40,970 bases of DNA from a bacterium. GTDB lineage: Bacteria; Verrucomicrobiota; Verrucomicrobiia; Limisphaerales; UBA11358. This document shows, piece by piece, positions 36,869 through 40,970 of this stretch. The stretch is taken from contig JAKAFL010000033.1 in the NCBI GenBank assembly GCA_021817945.1, positions 1-40,970 on the forward strand. Direction: 5' to 3'. The position numbers and the translations under genes are program-made. The stretch's first letter is position 1. Every line of letters starts with the position of its first letter. A model generated the notes under the pieces. It had not been told where the DNA came from, searched no databases, and saw only the letters and a list, made by a program, of their open reading frames with translations.

Positions 36869-36920
36869 TCGTCCCGCGCAGGGTCTCTGGCTCTACCCAT
36901 ATTCCTGTGACCGCGTTCCC

Positions 36921-36956
36921 AACCGCAAAAAAACGAAATTAACCCGAAGCGGTCTG
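36921..36956 (+). mobile_element. remnant E of the 166-bp element, left part
   Basis: AACCGCAAAAAAACGAAATT resembles the terminal repeat of the 166-bp family, joined directly to AACCCGAAGCGGTCTG from its centre, with about 65 intervening bases lost. It is interrupted after GGTCTG by the 869-bp element. The rest of this copy resumes at 37826. Confidence 0.65.
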
Positions 36957-37825
36957 GGGCGCATCTCAGTTTTTAGGCTGGTGAAATTTGGGTGGAAGGA
37001 GAGCGATGGGGCGATTTTGGGTTTGTGTTTAACCATGTGGAGCATAGGCATGCCCAGTGGGGGGATATTCCCCGCAATTTTGCACGGGTTGGATGCCTTG
37101 TATGTGCCGCCCCAACGGGGTTCGGAATGATTTTTGGAGATTGGATTTCTACAAATAGGTCGCCCCTCTGGGACTGGGGGCAAATTGCCTATTCCCGAAA
37201 GATCAGTGCCACCCCTCCCCGACCCTCCCCATCAATGGGATTGATGGAGAGGGAGAAAGAGGCGGTGGATCCAATAGGGTTTTAAACCGTTTCGAAGGTC
37301 GAAGGTAATCGCCATTTCAAGCGCACACATCAGCCCTGCGCCTCTGGTTTCCTCGCCCCGCCAGCGGAGCGCGGGGAGAGGATTAAGGAGAGGGGAACTC
37401 GCAAACAGCCAGCGCGGTAAATGAGCAATCTCATTCTCCGAAAGATCAGTGCCACCCCTCCCCGGCCCTCCCCATCAATGGAATTGATGGAGAGGGAGAA
37501 AGAGGCGGTGGGTTCAATAGGGTTTTAAACCATTTCAAAGGTCGAAGGCCATCGCCATTTCAAGCGCACACAACAGCCCTGCGCCTCTGGTTTCCTCGCC
37601 CCGCCAGCGGAGCGCGGGGAGAGGATTATGGAGAGGGGAGATCGCAAACAGTCAGCGCGATAAATGACCAATCTCACTTTCCGAAAGCTCGGCGCCACCC
37701 CTCCCCGGTCCCCGCCACCCATGGAGATTGATGAGGAGGGAGAGCGGAGCAGTTGGTTGGTGGAGGTTTATAAAAATTCAAATGCGAAGGCTGTGGGTGA
37801 CTCTCCCAAAAACGGAGAGGAGCCC
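36957..37825 (-). mobile_element. 869-bp non-autonomous TIR element, copy 2
   Basis: This is the inverted counterpart of the 621-bp element. It begins GGGCGCATCTCAG and ends GAGAGGAGCCC. Nine-base direct repeats with one mismatch flank it: AGCGGTCTG (36948-36956) and AGCAGTCTG (37826-37834). The extra length over copy 1 comes from one more 243-base internal unit. No convincing protein is encoded. Like copy 1 it sits in a 166-bp-family element. The arms would let the 35408-36956 segment, including the MFS gene, invert by recombination (inference). Confidence 0.8.
37195..37680. repeat. two tandem 243-bp units inside the 869-bp element
   Basis: CCGAAAGATCAGTGCCACCC starts at 37195 and again at 37438, and a diverged third start (CCGAAAGCTCGGCGCC) is at 37681, giving an exact 243-base period. 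Each unit contains GATGGAGAGGGAGAAAGAGG, AAGGTCGAAGG and a CCCCGCCAGCGGAGCGCGGG hairpin. Copy 1 of the element has only one such unit. Confidence 0.85.
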
Positions 37826-37850
37826 AGCAGTCTGGTAAGATTTTTCCATA
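37826..37850 (+). mobile_element. remnant E of the 166-bp element, right part
   Basis: AGCAGTCTGGTAAGATTTTTCCATAG continues the internal sequence of the 166-bp family (GGTCTGGTGAGATTTTTCCAAAG in other copies) on the far side of the inserted element. It is cut off about 5 bases before a further palindromic element. Confidence 0.6.
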
Positions 37851-37854
37851 GAAC

Positions 37855-37946
37855 CTGTCTGAAAATTCGGAAGGATGCGCCGACAGCCCCCGCCTCGCCC
37901 AAGGCCAAAGTCCCCAGCCGCAGCACCCTTCCCACTTTTCAGACAG
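37855..37946. repeat. 92-bp palindromic element next to the Nudix stop codon
   Basis: CTGTCTGAAAA (37855-37865) is exactly mirrored by TTTTCAGACAG (37936-37946), and the pairing extends through GGAAGG/CCTTCC to about 20-24 bases with three mismatches. It ends three bases from the stop of the minus-strand Nudix gene. It could be a third small repeat family or an RNA stem at the end of the Nudix transcript. Confidence 0.55.
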
Positions 37947-37949
37947 CTC

Positions 37950-38444
37950 TCAGCTCTTCCTTGCCCAAAGGCTGGCCCGATCCTTCAACCGGTCCAGCAG
38001 CTTCTGGTCTGCCGCAGGGAAAACGAGCGATGCCAGTTCTTCACGGCTCACCCAAAGCCAGGCGGCGCATCCGATTGCCTGGGGTTGGCCGCCTTCCCAC
38101 TCGGCCAGAAAAAACCGGATGTGAACCCGCTTTTCCGGGTAGGAATGGGTGACCTGCGCCAGACATTGGCCAGGCTTGATCTCTATTCCCAGTTCCTCTC
38201 GGATTTCGCGGATCAAACAGTCCTTGAACGTCTCACCCGCCTCCCTTTTTCCACCCGGAAATTCCCAATACCCGGCCAGATGCGAACCCGCCGGACGCTG
38301 GGTGACCAGCAATCGGCCCCCATGAAATACCAGGGCGGCTGCAACCTGAACGGCCTTGGGAACCCTTGCGGAGACTTTCCCAGCCCCCGGCCCGCCCCTG
38401 TTCCCTATCGTCCGCCGGGACAATCCGGCAGCGGCCTTTTTCAT
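37950..38444 (-). CDS. Nudix hydrolase, MutT-like
   Basis: Nudix enzymes hydrolyse nucleoside diphosphates linked to other groups; MutT types remove oxidised dGTP. The 164-residue protein carries the full Nudix box, GGKREAGETFKDCLIREIRE followed by ELGI, after VTQRPAGSHLAGYWEFPG. This order (W-E-F-P-G-G-K, then box) is characteristic of MutT/8-oxo-dGTPases. About 30 residues of basic sequence precede the domain. The start overlaps the stop of UDP-glucose dehydrogenase (ATGA). Its operon position is common to many nucleotide-sugar genes and need not imply a shared pathway. Confidence 0.9.
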   Translation of the reverse strand: MKKAAAGLSRRTIGNRGGPGAGKVSARVPKAVQVAAALVFHGGRLLVTQRPAGSHLAGYWEFPGGKREAGETFKDCLIREIREELGIEIKPGQCLAQVTHSYPEKRVHIRFFLAEWEGGQPQAIGCAAWLWVSREELASLVFPAADQKLLDRLKDRASLWARKS

Positions 38445-39730
38445 CGGCCAATGCTTTTATAAATCCAGCCCCGCTTTTCCATCTCCGCAGGATCAAAAAG
38501 ATTCCGGCCATCAAACAAAATGGGATGGGTGAGGCCCTTCTTGGCGCGGTCCAGGTCCAGTTGCTTGAACTCATCCCACTCCGTGGCGATGACCAGGGCA
38601 TCACAGCCCTGCGCCACCTCATTCATGTCCTCGACATAGGTGACACCCGGCAAAAGGGATTTTGCCTTTTCCATGGCCTTGGGATCATGCACGCGCAGGG
38701 ATGCCCCATCCTTGAGCAACCGGTGGCAAAGATCAATGGCCGGCGAGGATCGCACGTCATCCGTGTTCTGCTTGAAGGCAAGGCCCAAAACCCCGATTTT
38801 TTTATCCTTCAAAACCCAGAGCGTGTCGGTGATTTTTTTGACAAACCGCTCCATTTGGTTGGCATTGATGTTTTGCACCTCCTTGAGCAGCTTGAAATCA
38901 TACCCTATTTGCTCGGCAATCTTGATGAAGGCGCTCAGGTCTTTTGGAAAACAACTGCCGCCAAAGCCAATCCCCGCGTTCAAAAACCTCCGCCCAATCC
39001 GGTCATCCAGCCCGATGCCATTGGCCACCTCCTGGACGTTGGCGCCCGCCGCCTCGCAGACATTGGCAATGGCATTGATGTAGGAAATCTTCAAGGCCAG
39101 AAACGAATTGGCGGCATGCTTGATCAACTCCGCCGAATTGATGTCCGTGACAATGATGGGTGCCTGAAAGGGCTGGTAAATCTCCTTCATGGCGGCGACA
39201 GGGCGCTGGCTGCGCGTGCCAATGACGATGCGGTCCGGCTTCATCAAATCGCCCACCGCAAAACCTTCCCTCAAAAACTCCGGGTTGCTGACCACGTCAA
39301 ATTCCGCCTTGGCCGGGCAATAACGCTTGATGGTCTCCGCCACCTTCTCGCCGGTTTTCACCGGCACCGTGCTCTTGTCCACCACGATTTTATAGCTGGT
39401 GATCGCAGCGGCGATATCCCGGGCCACCTTTTCGATGTAGCTCAGGTCCACCGAACCATCAGGCTGGGGCGGCGTGGGAACCGCAATGAAAATCACATCC
39501 GATTTCTGAACCCCCTCAGCCGTGCTGGTGGTGAAGGTGAGTCGGCCCGCCGCCACATTTTTGCGGACCATGTCCTCCAAGCCGGGCTCATAAATGGGAA
39601 TGCCGCCCGCGCGCAGCATTTTCACCTTGTCCTCATTGTTATCCACGCAAATCACGTGGTGGCCCACCTCGGCAAAACAGGTGCCGGTGACCAATCCCAC
39701 GTAGCCGGTTCCGATGATCGAAATTTTCAT
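38441..39730 (-). CDS. ugd: UDP-glucose 6-dehydrogenase
   Basis: Ugd oxidises UDP-glucose to UDP-glucuronate with two NAD+ in the cytoplasm. The 429-residue protein has the Rossmann start MKISIIGTGYVGLVTGTCF, VDNNEDKVKML, VIFIAVPTPPQPDGS, VSNPEFLREGFAV, the central linking helix with IKHAANSFLALKISYINA, and the catalytic cysteine loop GIGFGGSCFPKDL. The C-terminal domain has VLGLAFKQNTDDVRSSP. Length is normal. It overlaps both neighbours by four bases. Its product feeds the UDP-glucuronate decarboxylase at 11660, so the two distant loci probably support one glycan. Confidence 0.95.
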   Translation of the reverse strand: MKISIIGTGYVGLVTGTCFAEVGHHVICVDNNEDKVKMLRAGGIPIYEPGLEDMVRKNVAAGRLTFTTSTAEGVQKSDVIFIAVPTPPQPDGSVDLSYIEKVARDIAAAITSYKIVVDKSTVPVKTGEKVAETIKRYCPAKAEFDVVSNPEFLREGFAVGDLMKPDRIVIGTRSQRPVAAMKEIYQPFQAPIIVTDINSAELIKHAANSFLALKISYINAIANVCEAAGANVQEVANGIGLDDRIGRRFLNAGIGFGGSCFPKDLSAFIKIAEQIGYDFKLLKEVQNINANQMERFVKKITDTLWVLKDKKIGVLGLAFKQNTDDVRSSPAIDLCHRLLKDGASLRVHDPKAMEKAKSLLPGVTYVEDMNEVAQGCDALVIATEWDEFKQLDLDRAKKGLTHPILFDGRNLFDPAEMEKRGWIYKSIGR

Positions 39731-40425
39731 TTCAAATTGATGAAGTTGTTGGTTGAGGATGACTTGGATTCAAGGGCTGCCAATTTTTGTTTGAGTAGAA
39801 ACGCCCGGCTTTGGGCTTCCTGGGCCACCGAACCGCCAGCTTCCCCGGCCTGCGCGGCGTTCATGTAGTAATTCATGGCGTCATTCAGCTTGCCGTTTTG
39901 CTCGGCTATCTGGCCCAGGGAATACTGGGCCTCCAAATAAGCTTGCGGATTGGTATGGTTGGAGCTCAGCCGCATATAAGCCTCCGCAGCCTGGTCCAGC
40001 TTGCCCTCCGCCTGCAAAGATGCGCCCAAGCCCAGAATCGCCAGCGCCTGCAGCGGACCCGAGTGGTGGTTGGAAAAATCGTCAAAGCGGGCCCCGGCAT
40101 CACTGTAATGACCGGATTCAAACAAAATCGAGGCCGCCTGCAACACGGAACGGTCCGCCGCCGCCGTACCAGGATACTTGGATGCCAGCGCCATGAAGTC
40201 GTCCGAAGCCTGTGTGGGATCCATGCCCCCGGCCACGGAAAGCGTCAACTGGGTGAATGCCTCCCCGGACGCAATCTCGTTCTGGCCCCGCTCCCAGATG
40301 ACGTAAGAATAAATCAAGCCCACGGCAGCAGCCACCGCCACCCCTCCGACTAAGCGGTTCCGGTTGGCCTCAACCCATGGCCAAAGCTTGAACATGATTT
40401 CCGTGGAGACATCTTGTGTGTCCAT
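39727..40425 (-). CDS. TPR protein of the YfgM/ancillary SecYEG type
   Basis: The 232-residue protein has a short cytoplasmic N-terminus (MDTQDVSTEIMFKLWPWVEA), one membrane helix (about residues 26-46, VGGVAVAAAVGLIYSYVIW) and an extracytoplasmic tetratricopeptide-like helical domain. FTQLTLSVAGG, SKYPGTAAADRSVLQAASIL, LGLGASLQAEGKLDQAAEAY and AQYSLGQIAEQNGKLNDAMN are TPR-like repeats. This layout matches YfgM-like periplasmic chaperone subunits. The ATG at 40425 is chosen. An upstream frame to 40629 adds 68 residues unlike the family. It is the first gene of the operon with ugd and the Nudix gene. Confidence 0.8.
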   Translation of the reverse strand: MDTQDVSTEIMFKLWPWVEANRNRLVGGVAVAAAVGLIYSYVIWERGQNEIASGEAFTQLTLSVAGGMDPTQASDDFMALASKYPGTAAADRSVLQAASILFESGHYSDAGARFDDFSNHHSGPLQALAILGLGASLQAEGKLDQAAEAYMRLSSNHTNPQAYLEAQYSLGQIAEQNGKLNDAMNYYMNAAQAGEAGGSVAQEAQSRAFLLKQKLAALESKSSSTNNFINLK

Positions 40426-40706
40426 AAATTTGACCCCGGATTGTTCCGGTCCAACCAGCGAAAGGCAAGCTGAAATTCGCCCCAAATGGACTCGAAAACG
40501 CATCCACCACGCATCCACCGCGTGCGTCTTGGCGCTGAAAACCCGTTGAAAGGCCCCCAAACCCTGTGAAAAAATCGAAACGACCAAGCCGGCACCCTTT
40601 TCTCCCAAAATCATGTTTTTCGAATCCATTCACGTCACTGCGCCAGCTTTGTGCGCTCCTGCGCCGGATGGTCATCCGTCGAAAAGGTGGCCAACGTTCG
40701 CCGGGT

Positions 40707-40860
40707 GGGGACACCCAGCCTACAACCTGAACGCTTTAAGGTCCATAAACGGCTGAAGACGTCTCACAACCATTGGTCAATACACCTTTTGAAATGCGTC
40801 GAACAAGGACCCAACCGGGCGTATAGCCATGAACGCGCAAACCTGTAGGCCGGGTGCCCC
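40707..40860. repeat. inverted repeat in the 3'-terminal gap
   Basis: GGGGACACCCAGCCTACA (40707-40724) is mirrored by TGTAGGCCGGGTGCCCC (40844-40860) with one gap and one mismatch, enclosing about 120 bases. It is a candidate small palindromic element. The rest of 40426-40970 contains no credible gene. The promoter of the TPR operon should lie there but no strong box was recognised. Confidence 0.5.
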
Positions 40861-40970
40861 ATAAGCGTTAACCTAAGAATTTTTAAAGATCTGCCGGAGT
40901 TTTCGCAATTGCATGGGGCGTTTGGTTCTCCGAACGCGCAGTGAAAGCGCCAGAGATCGCCCATCGTCGA

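Noticed and set aside
36992..37285. Short open frames inside the 621/869-bp elements, also at 35044-35391
   Set aside because: They differ between the two copies and look like low-complexity translations of repeat DNA. No transposase motif (DDE, HUH or serine recombinase) is visible.
37195..37680. Possible CRISPR array from regular repeats
   Set aside because: The units are 243 bases, contiguous, with no spacers, and no cas genes are near.
38366..39868. 500-codon plus-strand frame opposite ugd
   Set aside because: Its length comes from codon bias of the ugd gene. Ugd motifs on the minus strand are unambiguous.

Overview
The window looks like a chromosomal segment of a Verrucomicrobiota bacterium, most likely of the Limisphaerales/Pedosphaera type (subdivision 3). 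This is an inference from gene content; no rRNA is present to prove it. The pointers are a prepilin-like protein with a C-terminal H-X9-DG motif, a secreted protein rich in Asn/Thr/Ser, an exosortase with a separate EpsI-like partner, an exosortase-associated CAAX-type protease, and a folP-cdaA-cdaR-glmM operon. Genes are dense, moderately GC-rich and mostly intact.

Layout. (1) 201-12607: a surface-polysaccharide locus. It holds three glycosyltransferases of the GT4/GT2 types, a WecG/TagA glycosyltransferase, a polyprenyl-phosphate sugar transferase that starts the glycan, two SAM methyltransferases, exosortase plus EpsI-like protein, and a UDP-glucuronate decarboxylase. NadE sits among them. 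(2) 12604-16178: folP-cdaA-cdaR-glmM, a tightly overlapping operon for folate, c-di-AMP and cell-wall precursor synthesis. (3) 16237-18460: a minus-strand two-gene operon (secreted protein, then prepilin-like protein) behind a clear cobalamin riboswitch with its own intrinsic terminator. (4) 18707-34725: housekeeping and hypothetical genes: CAAX-type protease, TolC-family protein, trigger factor, MEKHLA protein, DUF4337-like protein, an adenylate-forming enzyme divergent from an arginyltransferase-like protein, Dus, a ROK kinase, a zinc-ribbon protein with RNase III, a NifU-like scaffold, a LysR regulator, a hybrid kinase-like protein, purine nucleoside phosphorylase and a lipoprotein. (5) 34787-37946: a repeat-rich island around an MFS transporter. 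(6) 37950-40425: a minus-strand operon of TPR protein, UDP-glucose dehydrogenase and Nudix hydrolase.

How the parts connect. UDP-glucose dehydrogenase (38441-39730) makes UDP-glucuronate. The decarboxylase (11660-12607) can turn it into UDP-xylose, which the glycosyltransferases could use. GlmM supplies the UDP-GlcNAc route. Exosortase, EpsI-like protein and CAAX-type protease belong to a protein-sorting system whose PEP-CTERM substrates lie outside the window.

The most unusual content is non-coding. It includes the cobalamin riboswitch in front of a secreted-protein/prepilin operon. It also includes two unrelated families of non-autonomous repeats: a 166-bp element with nested palindromes (three full copies plus deleted ones), and a larger element of about 620 bp with imperfect terminal inverted repeats and 9-bp target duplications. 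Both copies of the larger element sit inside remnants of the 166-bp element and face each other across the MFS gene.
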